64,000 nt of DNA from Cryptomeria japonica. Its lineage: Eukaryota > Streptophyta > Pinopsida > Cupressales > Cupressaceae. Below are positions 12,186 through 23,558 of this stretch, piece after piece (positions within the stretch are counted from its first letter, which is position 1; each line of letters starts with the position of its first letter). The stretch spans positions 98,501 through 162,500 of the forward strand of contig NW_026729161.1 of assembly GCF_030272615.1 (NCBI RefSeq), read 5' to 3'. The notes under the pieces are model-generated. The model did not search any database. It was not told the origin of the DNA and saw only the letters and a program-made list of their open reading frames with translations. Both the position numbers and the translations under genes were made by a program.

Positions 12186-14341
12186 TTGGTCCTCTATTTT
12201 TAAAAGCCTAATAGCTTGAGGAAGATTCTGAAACCGGTACTAATGGAGAGTTTGAGAAAACAACTGGAAGGAGCTCTTGAAGATTTTAATGCAAAAAAAT
12301 TGAAGAATAGAAAATTTGAAGATGATCTGAGGACTACCTAGGAATTCATTAAAGGACTTCAAGAGAACCTGGTTATAGCACAAAACAAGAGGAAGGAACT
12401 TCATGAGAAAATGCGGAAACATGATGATGAAAAGGAAACTCTTAGAGATATTGTAGAGAAGTTGAGGCAAGAGAACACTAACATGAGGAATGAAATGCAA
12501 GATCTAACCATGAGGCTATGTAAGGATATTGAAGACAGGAAGAAGAATGAAGAAGACTTGACTAGGAGACTTAACGATGGAGCAAATGAAAATCTGAGAC
12601 TTTGTCATGAAAATGATATGCTAAAGACAGTTTTGATTCACATGCAACATGATAAAGAAGAGCTTAGGAGACAAATTGGCAGTTTGGAAAATGAGTTGAT
12701 CACTACAAATGGACACAAAGACAAATTCAAGAAAAGTTTAAAAAGACTTGATGACATGTTGAAAAGACAAAAACATGATGGAGATACAATTGGACTTGGA
12801 TTTGAACATGGAGAAAGTTTCAAACTGCAAATAATCAAGATCACAACAAACCGGTTGGACAACCTAATGCTTATAAATTTAATGGGAAATGTTTTAATTG
12901 CAACAAATTTGGTCATAGAGAAAATTAGTGTAGATTAGAAATAATCAGAATACAAATTTACCCACCGGTCAATGTTCCAAATGTAATAAAGTTGGTGTCA
13001 CAACCCTCCTTTATCACTTTTTGATTTGATACAATTCTATTATATTTTTGGTTGAGCTATTGAAAATGATTGAATAAATATTATAAAAGAATAAAAATGG
13101 ACACACACACACACTTGGAGAATATAATTATTTTTATTTTTATTTTCCCACTCCCAATTATGGCTCATGTTGTAGGAGGAATTAGAAGCTTCTAGAGGAA
13201 TCTTCAATGCCTTGCATGTAACTCCCCAATTAGGTTTTTAATCAATTTGCATGAGTCCAATATTGGAAAAGAATCTCATTCTTAATTAATTTCTCTAGAT
13301 AGTGGAATTAAGGGATTTTTCTTATATATTATATGCAAGTTTTCATAAGAGGGAGTTGATTATGTTTTGAAGAAAAATTTTCAAGTTACCTTGTTGTTAG
13401 TAGGATCTTGTTTGGTAGTCTCATTTTCGTTGTAGGATTGTTAAGTTGTTCTTGAAGATTTCTCTCAAGTTGCAAGAAATGATAGCTAGAAGATTGGAGA
13501 AGATTCAACATCGAGCTTCGATAAGCCAGGTTCTCTTCTTTTGTCATTTACATATGAGAAATTTGTATTATCAAAAAATATAGCTCCTAGATCTTCTTTT
13601 ATATAAAATAAAAAAAATAAAAAATAAATGATTAGATTGCAAATCTTTTCTTCTTATTTAGGGATACATATTGATAGAAGTAGTTTCATATAATGCATGT
13701 AAAAGATAGCTTTATTATTTATTTAATTTTCTTTAGAAAATATATATCAAATCTTGCTTTTGTTTTTCCAAAAGATTTTCTTTTATCTGTGCAAAAAAAA
13801 AATCATATTCTCCTTATTTAAATTTCTTTTTCTGAGATTAAAAATCTTCTCTGTGTGATTAAGTGATAACCATTGTGTATGAATCCTATCCATGTTTCTC
13901 TTCTCTTAAATTCATTACTGGATTGGGAATTTAAATGTAAATCTTTTCTTACATTAAAATCTTACTTCCCTGTGAACAGAAAATGTCTGATAATAAAATA
14001 TAAACCTCATTGTATTCAAATCTCTTTGTGAATATTAGTTCTATACATTGCTGAAACAATTTAGTTCTCTGTGTTATTCATCCCTGTGAATAAATTCTTA
14101 TTCTCATTTGTTTTGCATTAATATTTCTATTACACATATATTTGGCTATATATTTCTCTCTATGCTTGAATAAATTGAAATTCAAAACTATATATATATA
14201 TATATATATAAAGTATTTATATTATTGTTAAAAGTTTATGCAAACACATTTTATGCGAAATCGTACGAAGAAATTTAACTTCACATGGTGGACCGACGTA
14301 GGGGGGGACGAGGTGAAGTTATTACCCATAGGAGAGTGGTA

Positions 14342-14457
14342 CCCTCCACTAACCTGCGGTCACTGCTACGGCAGTGGCCGTAGGGTAGTGGAGGGGACCA
14401 CGACGGTCCCCTCATCACTGCAGGCCTGCACTCGTAGGTCTGTAGTGATGATGGGAC
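14342..14457. repeat. Double GC-rich hairpin in LTR
   Basis: Two adjacent inverted repeats. The first pairs 14342-14366 with 14371-14395 across a TACG loop, with about three mismatches in 25. The second pairs 14406-14427 with 14436-14457 across an 8-base loop, with about three mismatches in 22. The corresponding region of the 3' LTR is 30384-30499. The GC content contrasts sharply with the LTR around it. Confidence 0.7.
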
Positions 14458-16119
14458 TCGTGGGCCCCTCCCCACTTCCCATTATTTTAAAACAAAACCT
14501 CATTTTTCTTTAGTTATTTAATTTTTTTTTATATATATTAAATTACAATTTAAAAATTGTTAATAATTGCTAGTTAAATTTTAAGTTTAATTGTTATAAA
14601 TTTTAAGTTAGTAAAATTAAACTTAGGAAAATTTATAAGTAATTAGGATGATTGTGTAGTGAATTTGTAATTTTTAAATTTATGTGTATAATTGAAATCT
14701 CTCAACCCATTGGAGATTTATTGGGTTACTTAGTCGATAATTTTCAGATTCATTTAAAACAATTAAGTCATATTATTATGATTTGATCCAAAATTGCCAA
14801 AAAGTTTAGACTAATTGTTCATTTTGAACTAGTAACGCTATAATTAATTATTCTCGTGATGGAAGTAAACATTGCTTAATTTTGCATGTAAATGACACTA
14901 TTTTTGCATCATACGAATTACTTATATATTAATTTGCATTCATTGATGATCAAGTTACATTTCCATCATTTTCATGCAAGTTACCCGTTTTAATATGTGA
15001 GTTCATAATTGTCATTATCGTGCAATTATATATTAAATAGTTTGGTTGTAGAAGAATGGTAATACTATCAAGTGGTAATTGAATGCCATAGAAGTAGTTA
15101 TTTCAATTAAATAAACTTTACAATTATGTACATTCAATTCATAATTATTTTCAAGCATGATGTTTTCGTAGCTTCTTAGTTAGAAAACTAAATAAAGGAA
15201 GTTGGAAAACCAAAACCTAGCAGCGTTTGGTATATACAATGTCTCCGGGTAATGTCGTCGTGTTGAACTATTGCACTTAATGCCTAATAAAGCTGCATCA
15301 ACGACGTATGTGGCATCGTCTCTATAAATCGTCGGGAAGTAATAAGGGACACTTGGAAGTTAAAATCCAAGGGGCAGGTAATCCCCCTTGGATCGATAAT
15401 CTAATAAGATAATCCTTAAATAATTTTTACATCCGCTGAGTTAAACCATAGTAAACCCCCTTTAGGGTTGATTAAGTGAAATGCTTTTATGAAATTGATT
15501 TAATCTTGAAGAGTTGTTGACGATTGACAATTGGTTCAAGGGTGACGCTTATGATAAGTATTAGGATCTGGTTGTTTTAGGCCACAAGCAATAGGCCACC
15601 TTGAGCCTTTGCTTAAGTGCTACCACCGTGGGTAGCAACCACAGAGAAACTGTTTGGGACATTGACCCTAGAAAGGGTTGCGTACCCACTAATCAGTTTA
15701 CATCAAACCATAGAGTAGAAAATAGAACTACATACTTTATGCCTTGATCCCATGCCGAAACGGGTATGTAGGCAGTCTAGGGACGAAGTTGTCCCTAGTA
15801 TTCAGGCATTCGTGGGTGGGGCCTAGGCTCGGTAAGAAGAAGGATTGAGTAGAATCCTAAATTGAAAGATAAGTATAATAAAAAAGGAAAAAGTAATTCA
15901 ATGCATACTCGGAAGGAATCTCATATGGATTCGCTTGACTTCCTGAGGCTTTAAGCCAAATTCTGAGGCGGAATTCAAGCTTGTATTATGTTATTCTAAT
16001 TTCTCCTAAGGATGGCGACCTCGGTGCACTCCTATTAGAAGATTGTAGTACTTAGTGAGTGGCTCAGGACTTGAATGGTCCCAATGAGTCTAAGTCTCTG
16101 GCCAGAGCACCTCCTATCC

Positions 16120-16275
16120 CAATTGGATAGATGCCTACCCCGTATGGGTAGATGCCTATGCCGTATTGGATAGATGAAATCTTATGTCTTGTATCGACAG
16201 ATGCCTAACCCGTATGGCTAGATGCTCATCCTGGATGGATGAATGCCTAATCCAAATGGATGGATGCCCAAAGTA
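16120..16275 (+). repeat. 21-bp minisatellite near LTR end
   Basis: Degenerate units built on GATAGATGCCTACCCCGTAT and close variants (GTAGATGCC, CTAGATGCTC, ATGAATGCC, ATGGATGCCC). The matching stretch in the 3' LTR is about 32165-32310, with some units changed. Confidence 0.65.
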
Positions 16276-16367
16276 TGTAATTGAATCAAACACAAATGAT
16301 TAAATTTAAAAAAAAAAAAAAAGAATAGTCAAATTTTGTTGGGTTGAACAAGGTGGGTCATTACATT

Positions 16368-16379
16368 TGGTATTAGAGC
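16368..16379 (+). promoter_or_regulatory. Chromovirus primer-binding site
   Basis: TGGTATTAGAGC, two bases after the LTR, matches the initiator-Met tRNA site at 11 of 12 bases. Confidence 0.8.
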
Positions 16380-17734
16380 AAAGGTTCAAATCTAGGCCTT
16401 GTTCTCACTTTCATTTACACAACTAAGGGAATGTTTTGCAATGGTAGAAATTAAATTTAAAAAAAATCTTAAATCAAGAACTAATTACATAATTTAACTT
16501 TCAGGTAAAACCCTAAAATGGCTAGAGGAAGAGGAAGAGGAAGAGGAAGAGGAAGAGGAAGAGGAAGGGGTAATGTAAGATGTACTACCACTAGGAGGCA
16601 AAGGGAAGCTAACCATGAGGAAAATCATGAAGAAAACCATGAAGAAAACCATGAGGAAGACCATGAAGGGGATCAACATAACCCAGGGAATAACAAAGAT
16701 GGTTTCGAGGCTATAATCAACCTTCTAACTGAACAAAGGGATAGACTCAACTTCTTGGAACAATCAATGTAGGACCTTAGGGCAAGGCAGAATGACATTG
16801 AAAATCGAAGTGGTACTGAAAATGGAAACCCTGGTAGCAATCAAGGGAATATGATGGGCAATAGAAAAGAAAATAACATATTGGAACTCTCTAAGGACTT
16901 AAAGAAAATCACCCCTCCTATGTTCGATGAGAGGCAAATTGGTGAAGGAGCTGAGAATTGGTTAAATGAAATGGAAAAGTATTTTGAACTAAGAGATTTT
17001 AGCAAAACAACCAAGGCCTTATGGGGTTCCTATCAACTCACAGGGGAGGCAGCTAGTTGGTGGACCAACACCAAGGAGCAAAATGGGTATAGTAGGGATA
17101 CGATCACATGGGATCGATTTGTTCACCACTTCTGAAAAAGGTGGCTCCCTCAATTGTTCTTTGATGAGAAGGTGATAGAATTCCATAATATACGTCAAGG
17201 GCCCCTATCAGTCCAACAATTTTGGGATAAGTTCACCAAGTTACTTAATTACGCACCTATGTACCTGAAGGATGAAGAAGGCCAAGCAAGGAAGTTCATT
17301 TTGGGACTAAATACCAACATAGGGGTAGAGGTTGACATGCATGGACCCAAAAACATGAACAAATTACTTGAAAAGTCCCTAAGGCAAGAGAGGAAGATTC
17401 AAACACTAGCAGGACAGAACTATAATGGGAACCACTCTTTTAAAAGAAAGCAGGAATTCAGGGGGAACACTAACTTCAATAAAGGTCAAAGGAATAATTC
17501 TTCCGAAAGAAGGCCGCCCCCTAATCAAGATCAGAAGAATGGAAATAATAATAATAATAGGGGCAATAGTAACAAAGGAAACTATAACAGAATGACCAGC
17601 ATAACAAGATAACTTATCCAGCAGGGCGAATGAAATAAGGAATGATCCCCCTAGGAATCAAGGCAGGAGGGGTCCTCCAGGTGGATGCCTTATGTGTGGG
17701 GAAAACCATTTTGCTAGAGAGTGTCTCAGGATGC

Positions 17735-18945
17735 TGTAGCATCCTAAAATTGCGACACTTGAAATTTTGACTGCATTTGGGTCTTCACGATGGCGGCGCA
17801 ACACTGAACCTGAATGGAGACCCCGAAACTTGTTCATGACATCAAAAACTGCATTTTTCAGCACCCTAGCCTGATCCTCCTTGCACCCTGCTATCCCTGG
17901 AGGTGGGACCATGGTGCCCAGCGCCCTGGTCCCCTAGGACCATGGTGCCCAGTGCCCTGGTCCCTGGCCCTATTTTTGTGCCCGGTCTCTTTTGGGTCTC
18001 GGGTCTTTATGTTTGCAAATTGGAAAATAATCTTCCTAGGTCAGCCTAAGGTCAGAAAAATTAGTCTTTCAACCCTAATTGGCAAGTATATAAACTACAT
18101 TTCCTCTCCCATTTTGGTAGATGGAAAAAAAAAGGCGGAAACGATATTCAAGCATTCAAGCATTCAAGCATTCAAGCATTCCTTCAAGCAATTGATCATT
18201 CTAAGTCTCCATTCAAGGCTAAGTGTTGCATTCAAGACAAGGATTCAACCATTGAAGAGGAGATCACATACAACATACAACATAAAACAACATTTACACC
18301 TTCGCATGTAAGAATACAAACAATCTTACAACAAGGTATCAGTACTTGTTCACATTACAAACATTTACATTTACAGTATTCTCATTTCTTGGTTAATTCC
18401 AAAACCGGGGTTTGACCTAAGGGAAAACCCCTAATCCCTAACCCCCTAATCGTCCTCTCTTTTCTGTGTGTAGGTTACAGGTACGTGGCTGTAATTGAAG
18501 ATCTGGAACCCTTGTGCAGAGACGAACAGATCCCCCTTCGTTTCGCGGATTTTTCGGAGGACTGTGTGCACGTCGGGCGCCATCGTCCCGTCAACTTTCG
18601 CCCGAATTTGCAGAACAACATCATCTTGACATTTTACTGCTAATTCCAGGTCCGTAGCTTCATCCTATATTCCTATCTCCATTTATAAGTGAATCTTTCT
18701 TGCTTCTACATGCATTCCTAGTTCAATCTTTCTATCTACAATCTTTACAAAAGAGGGTATCCTTGATGTCTCAACCCTTGAAACCCATTTAGAATCCAAT
18801 CTTGCATTGTGTGGGATTGGATCTTGTGGGCTTCAACCCCTCTTTTGAATGTAAAATCTCCCCTAAGTGAAAACCGTCAACCCTAGTGACCCCCTTTCTC
18901 CTTGGAGTGGGGGAGAACACCTAGGGTTCGATTTTCCGCTTTACA
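17735..18945 (+). repeat. TG1 5' LTR
   Basis: Starts TGTAGCATCCTAAAATTG and ends CTTTACA. It contains a short repeat of CATTCAAG (about 18150-18185) that differs in copy number from the 3' LTR. At 18559-18588 it contains one copy of the GGAC...GTCC hairpin found again in the leader. Confidence 0.9.
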
Positions 18946-20123
18946 TTTTGGTGAACCCGATGTGAACATCCTTTCTGATTATTCATGGTTAGATCTAAAA
19001 ATTTGCTCCCTTAATTACATTTCCATGTTTGATCTTTTGTAAATTTTAGAGGTTAATTACACAAAACCCTAAATTTTCTTTTTAATAATTGAGCTTGCGA
19101 AATGTTTAATTGTTAATGCTTGTTTCAGATCTACCCTTCTACTGCAAATTGTCAAATCATATCTGTGCTTTAATTTTGAAAATTAAGTGGTTAAGTGTCA
19201 AAACCCTAATTTTTAAAACCCTCTTGATTCAGCCTTTGACTGATGATTTCACTGATTAAAACATCTCCAAATCAGCTGTAACTTTGGATTCTGCAACAAA
19301 ATCATAATATCTCTCATCCCTGAAAAATTTGGAAAAAAGTTGCGAGGACCGTGTGCACCCCGAGCGCCACCGTCCCCGACATTTTTTCCAAAATTTCGGG
19401 AGCTAGATCTTACTATATTTTTCTGCTAAAATCCAGAATTTTGGCTGACTTCATTAATTCTAACACTTTCAAAATTACAGTCAAAGTTGGTCTAGGGATT
19501 TCTTGGATTAAGGCTTCTAATAATTCAAAAATTGTTGAAATTGAAATTCATGTCAAAATTGTGTTTCTTACTATCCTAAATCTGAAAAGTGTGTTGGCAT
19601 TCATTCGAAATTTCAGTGTTGTATTCAAATTTTTGCAATTTGTGACTTTTGAAATTAAATGTTTAATTGCAACAACCTTGATTTCCACTTTCAAAATTGA
19701 ATTTTGCATGAAATTGAGTCAATTTTTAAATTCCAAAGCCTGCATTGCTTTTAGTATTCCCTCTAAAATCATAAAATTCAAAATTTCAGTTTCCCTCTCT
19801 TTTTCAAAATTCAAATTTTGCATTTTTCAACAATCTTAGTAGGGTTCAATTTCGAGATTGCAACTTTAATTTGGCTTATCTACAGATCGTAAAATCACTC
19901 AATTTTTTCAGGTTAGCTGTAAAATCATCATAACTTTCATCCCTAAAAATTTCGAAAAAAGTTGCGAGGACCGTGTGCACTCCATTCGCCACGGTCCTGG
20001 ACATTTTTTCTGAAATTTTGGGAGATTGTCCTGACTGTATTTAACAGCTTAAATCTAGGAGATTGGCTGATTTTACTGAAATTTGCTACCTCTAAAATTC
20101 AAAATCTTCTCTCTCCCTAGTGC
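18946..20123 (+). promoter_or_regulatory. TG1 leader with repeated hairpins
   Basis: Untranslated leader between LTR and ORF. Two similar blocks begin with text like AGCTGTAA and TTTCATCCCT, and each carries a GC-rich inverted repeat: GGACCGTG...CACCGTCC-like at 19346-19375 and GGACCGTG...CACGGTCC at 19968-19997 (perfect 8-bp stem). TG2 keeps both. Small open frames in the leader (such as 19351-19839) are not conserved as proteins. A TCTCCCTAG just before the first ATG (20124) could be a splice acceptor, but that is speculative. Confidence 0.55.
18949..18967 (+). promoter_or_regulatory. TG1 primer-binding site
   Basis: TGGTGAACCCGATGTGAAC begins three bases after the LTR. TG2 has TGGTGAACCCGACGTGAAC at 41914-41932. 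It is not the initiator-Met site; I cannot name the tRNA from sequence alone. Confidence 0.55.
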
Positions 20124-20213
20124 ATGAGTTTTACAACAATAAGCCCTACTTACACTATTCCCGTTAGATGAAGTCTTAGAATTAAGTCTTTCCAAGGTTT
20201 AATTACTGAGGAG

Positions 20214-23200
20214 ATGGAACCTAATTTGAATGGCCTTTCTAACGAGGACATGGGTAATTCCTCTAATCATCTTAATGATGAAGAAGCTCTCCATGAGGTT
20301 TCTGAAGAACAACTTTTGAAATTGGATAACCAATTCGATGATTTTCGACAATGGATGTCTCAAGAATACCCTGATAGTCAAGTGCTTCCTTTAATTGAGG
20401 GTCTAAAATGTATGCTTCAAAGTGATAAGAATGGAATTGATATTTTGCGTGGTATTGCACACATTGTGGATTCAAATGTGATGCCTATGAAGAGTTGTGC
20501 TGAAACTTTGGGTTATACACAACCTCCTACTCAAGACAATCATTCTATTCCTTTGATGACTTCTATTGCTAGTATACCTACCTTTACATCAAACATAATG
20601 ACTACTTCAATACAAGACATTCCACCTATGATCACCAGTCATGGGGGCAATCCTTCTTCTTCAATTAACCCTCTTCCATCATTTAATCCAACTTCTTCAT
20701 TCATTCCTTCAATAAGTGTCCCTATTACATCTCCACAAATGAACCTAGCACAAGGGGGCAATTCGTTTAATCATTCCATTCCTCCTTGTAGTGTTCCTCC
20801 TTTCCAATCATCTCCTATGACTAACTATCATAGTGTCCCACCACCTTACTCTCAATCAATACCTTCTTTCAATAACATAACACCTCTATCACAATCTAAC
20901 TCTTCGACTGAAGCAACCATTAACAATCTTGCACAAACTGTCTCTTCTTTACAGCAACAAATTGCCTCTATGAATCAATCTAAGTTTAGTGTGCCCACAT
21001 TTGATGTTGTGAGCCCACTTTCTCTTGACATTGTTCTAGCTATTCCCCCTAAACATGTTGAAATTCCGCATTTGGAGCTTTATAATGGTAAGGGTGATCC
21101 TCTAACACATGTTAAGACTTTTCAAACAATATGTACTGATTTTGCTTATGACCAAAGGTTGCTTGCAAAACTGTTTACTAGAACATTAAGAGACAAAGCC
21201 CTACAATGGTATTGCTCGTTGCCTTCCTATTCTATTACTTCTTTCGAACAACTTGCAAATGCTTTCATTCAACAATTTCAAAACAATATAAGTCCTAAAG
21301 TTACTTTGATTGATTTAATGCATTGTAAACAAGGTGTTAAAGAAAAAGTGACTGATTTCATTGGTAGATATAAGCATTTGTATGCTCAAATTTCTTTTCC
21401 AGTGCCTGACAATGATATTCAAAGAATCTTTATTTCTAATTTACAAAAAGATATTAGAGAAAAGCTTCTGTTTTCTGAGTTTACTTCTTTCCAACAGTTG
21501 TGTGCAACTCTTCACAATTATCAACTGACTGTGAGTCAAATGGAACATGCAAATCCTATGGCTCCGAGTGATAAGGGTGATAGTAGTCAACAACCATTTG
21601 GGAATTTTAAACCGAACAAAGAGTCCATTAAATTCAATGAAAACGTCATCAACAACAATGTGAATGCAGCATCAGGTGTGCCTCCTATTTTTAAGTTTTT
21701 CAAGAAAGAAAGAAAGTTTACTCCTTTGAATGAATCATTGCATAGTATTATGAATAAATTATTGGAACAAAATGCTCTTACTCTCCCTCCTGTAAAGAAA
21801 ATAGATCCTGCAAAGATTAATTCACCCTATTTTGATAACAAATCTTTTTGTCAATTTCATCGTCAACCTGGGCATGATACTGAAAAATGTTTTGCTTTAA
21901 AGGGAAAAATTCAAGATTTGATTGATAATAATACTATCTATGTTTCTGGTGTGAATGATAAAGGCAATACATCTGTAGCTCCTCCTAACCAAAATCTTAA
22001 GATTTCTACTGATCCGTTACCTTCTCATACCTCTAATGCGATTGATACTAATGATTCCTCTGTCTCACTTGATGATCTTGTGTCTATGACTCCGAATGTG
22101 ATTAACTTTGTAGAGCAGCAGAAAATCCCTAAAGAACCTTCCATCACCTTTGATTCCAGTGAAACTATCAGGGCACCTGATGGTCCTTTATATATAGTTG
22201 CAAAAGTCAAGAATACACCTTGTCGTGGAGTGCTTATTGATGCTTCTTGCATGGTTAATATCATTATTGAAGAATTTCTTTTTACTTTGCAATTGAATCA
22301 AGTGATCTATGACAAAAAAAATGTGGTTATGAAACTATTTGATGCATTTTCTTCTCCTGCAATTGGTTCTATTACATTACCTATTGAGGTCCATAACAAA
22401 TCCCTTGATGTGAACTTTGCTATTATTCCATCGTCCGAACAATTTCGTGTGAAGCTAGGCTATCCTTGGCTATCTTCCATGAAAGCTATTTCTTCTCCTA
22501 TTCACAAGTGTTTGAAATTTCCCCATAATGGTGAAGTTGTTACTGTCAATCATAGTCTCTTTAAACCAGCTGAAAGAACTTCTAGTGTTCCTATTGATTA
22601 TTTCTGGCCTAAACAATTCCAATCTCTTCCACCGCGAAGTGATCATCTTTTCAAATCTTATCAAAAGTGGAAAAAAGATATGATCCTATCTATAAGTGAA
22701 CCTAGAACACCCAAACTTGATATTCCTATCATTCTTGAGAAGGAACTTCTTCCTTTGAAAGATAAAACTAATGTCTTTCCTCAAGAAGATTCCCAACCCA
22801 TCCCTATGGATGTGACTATGTCTATGCCTAATAAAATTTCTAAAGGTAGACCTATACCTCCTTGTCATAATGGACTTGGTCTCCTTCCTAAACCAAATAT
22901 TCTTCCTTTATATGGAGCAGTTCCTCCTCCTTCTTTTTATAGAGAGAAGAGACCTTCTTCTTCTCCTATTATCAAACCTAAGAGACCACAACCCAAACAC
23001 CCAAGTGATAAGGATGAGAATATTCCTCCTCCTCAATCTTCTCAACTTCCTACTGAGACTAGACGAAATCGTTCTGCACGTGAACGCCGACGAAAGCATC
23101 ATCTTAGAGCTCAGATAGCTGCTTCTCAAACTTTGCAATCCCCAAAAACACCTTCAGCTAGCATTATTCCATTTTCTCCTCAACCAGAAATTGAACCAAA

Positions 23201-23558
23201 ATCTCCTAAACATAAGATGTATGATGGTCTTGATCCTGTGCGAGTTAAAGATCCTATTTTTATAAACCTTGATGATGATATAGATGAAAATGTTATTCAT
23301 GATGAAAATTTTACTTCTTTTCATTATGATAGTGAATATGAATATGTTGATGTTGATAACCATTTATCTAACGAATTTTCCAAAGCACTTATCCTAGCTC
23401 CTAGACAAGAACAATGTGGCTTGGAACATGAACACAGCCCTTGTTTGGATCTTGTGATAGCTCCATCTGCTGTGTTAGATGTTCCTCCTCTAGCATGTTC
23501 CCTGCCTTCCCAAAACATTGATCAGCAAGATTGGGGGGTAGATGATGTGCTAGACTAG
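20214..23558 (+). CDS. TG1 Gag-protease-like polyprotein, intact ORF
   Basis: Open for 1114 codons. TG2 shows that the original start lay upstream (20124 here, MSFTTISPTYTIPVR), where TG1 now has TGA at codon 16 (CGA in TG2), so 20214 is the next usable Met. Order: acidic N-terminus, Ser/Pro/Asn-rich linker (about 100-260), gag domain (about 275-445; LELYNGKGDPLTHVKTF, LRDKALQWYCSLP), a CQFHRQPGHDTEKC variant knuckle near 545, and a retropepsin-like domain (about 650-790). The expected Asp-Ser/Thr/Gly-Gly motif reads LIDASCM (LIDPSCM in TG2). A Pro-rich region with a strongly basic patch (RRNRSARERRRKHHLRAQ, about 950) and an acidic tail follow. There is no polymerase. Likely role: particle formation for a non-autonomous element; protease activity is doubtful. 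Confidence 0.85.
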   Translation: MEPNLNGLSNEDMGNSSNHLNDEEALHEVSEEQLLKLDNQFDDFRQWMSQEYPDSQVLPLIEGLKCMLQSDKNGIDILRGIAHIVDSNVMPMKSCAETLGYTQPPTQDNHSIPLMTSIASIPTFTSNIMTTSIQDIPPMITSHGGNPSSSINPLPSFNPTSSFIPSISVPITSPQMNLAQGGNSFNHSIPPCSVPPFQSSPMTNYHSVPPPYSQSIPSFNNITPLSQSNSSTEATINNLAQTVSSLQQQIASMNQSKFSVPTFDVVSPLSLDIVLAIPPKHVEIPHLELYNGKGDPLTHVKTFQTICTDFAYDQRLLAKLFTRTLRDKALQWYCSLPSYSITSFEQLANAFIQQFQNNISPKVTLIDLMHCKQGVKEKVTDFIGRYKHLYAQISFPVPDNDIQRIFISNLQKDIREKLLFSEFTSFQQLCATLHNYQLTVSQMEHANPMAPSDKGDSSQQPFGNFKPNKESIKFNENVINNNVNAASGVPPIFKFFKKERKFTPLNESLHSIMNKLLEQNALTLPPVKKIDPAKINSPYFDNKSFCQFHRQPGHDTEKCFALKGKIQDLIDNNTIYVSGVNDKGNTSVAPPNQNLKISTDPLPSHTSNAIDTNDSSVSLDDLVSMTPNVINFVEQQKIPKEPSITFDSSETIRAPDGPLYIVAKVKNTPCRGVLIDASCMVNIIIEEFLFTLQLNQVIYDKKNVVMKLFDAFSSPAIGSITLPIEVHNKSLDVNFAIIPSSEQFRVKLGYPWLSSMKAISSPIHKCLKFPHNGEVVTVNHSLFKPAERTSSVPIDYFWPKQFQSLPPRSDHLFKSYQKWKKDMILSISEPRTPKLDIPIILEKELLPLKDKTNVFPQEDSQPIPMDVTMSMPNKISKGRPIPPCHNGLGLLPKPNILPLYGAVPPPSFYREKRPSSSPIIKPKRPQPKHPSDKDENIPPPQSSQLPTETRRNRSARERRRKHHLRAQIAASQTLQSPKTPSASIIPFSPQPEIEPKSPKHKMYDGLDPVRVKDPIFINLDDDIDENVIHDENFTSFHYDSEYEYVDVDNHLSNEFSKALILAPRQEQCGLEHEHSPCLDLVIAPSAVLDVPPLACSLPSQNIDQQDWGVDDVLD

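Larger units (their letters stand above)
12996..16365 (+). repeat. Chromovirus 5' LTR
   Basis: Starts TGTCACAACCCTCC and ends GGGTCATTACA. It is 3370 bp, mostly AT-rich, with an AT dinucleotide run near 14190, a GC-rich double hairpin at 14342-14457 and a minisatellite at about 16120-16275. Its partner at 28992-32413 aligns throughout, with small indels and many transitions. Confidence 0.9.

Noticed and set aside
14238-14513. Open frames across the LTR double hairpin (also 30331-30582)
   Set aside because: They translate the GC-rich inverted repeats and are not conserved in length between the two LTRs.
17814-18311. Open frames repeated at 17814-18311 and 24384-24977
   Set aside because: They lie inside the two TG1 LTRs and differ in length; LTR sequence, not genes.
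19351-19839. 162-codon open frame in the TG1 leader (and 260 codons at 42078-42860 in TG2)
   Set aside because: Phe/Ile/Lys-rich AT-driven frames in the untranslated leader. The two differ in start and length and contain the hairpin element.
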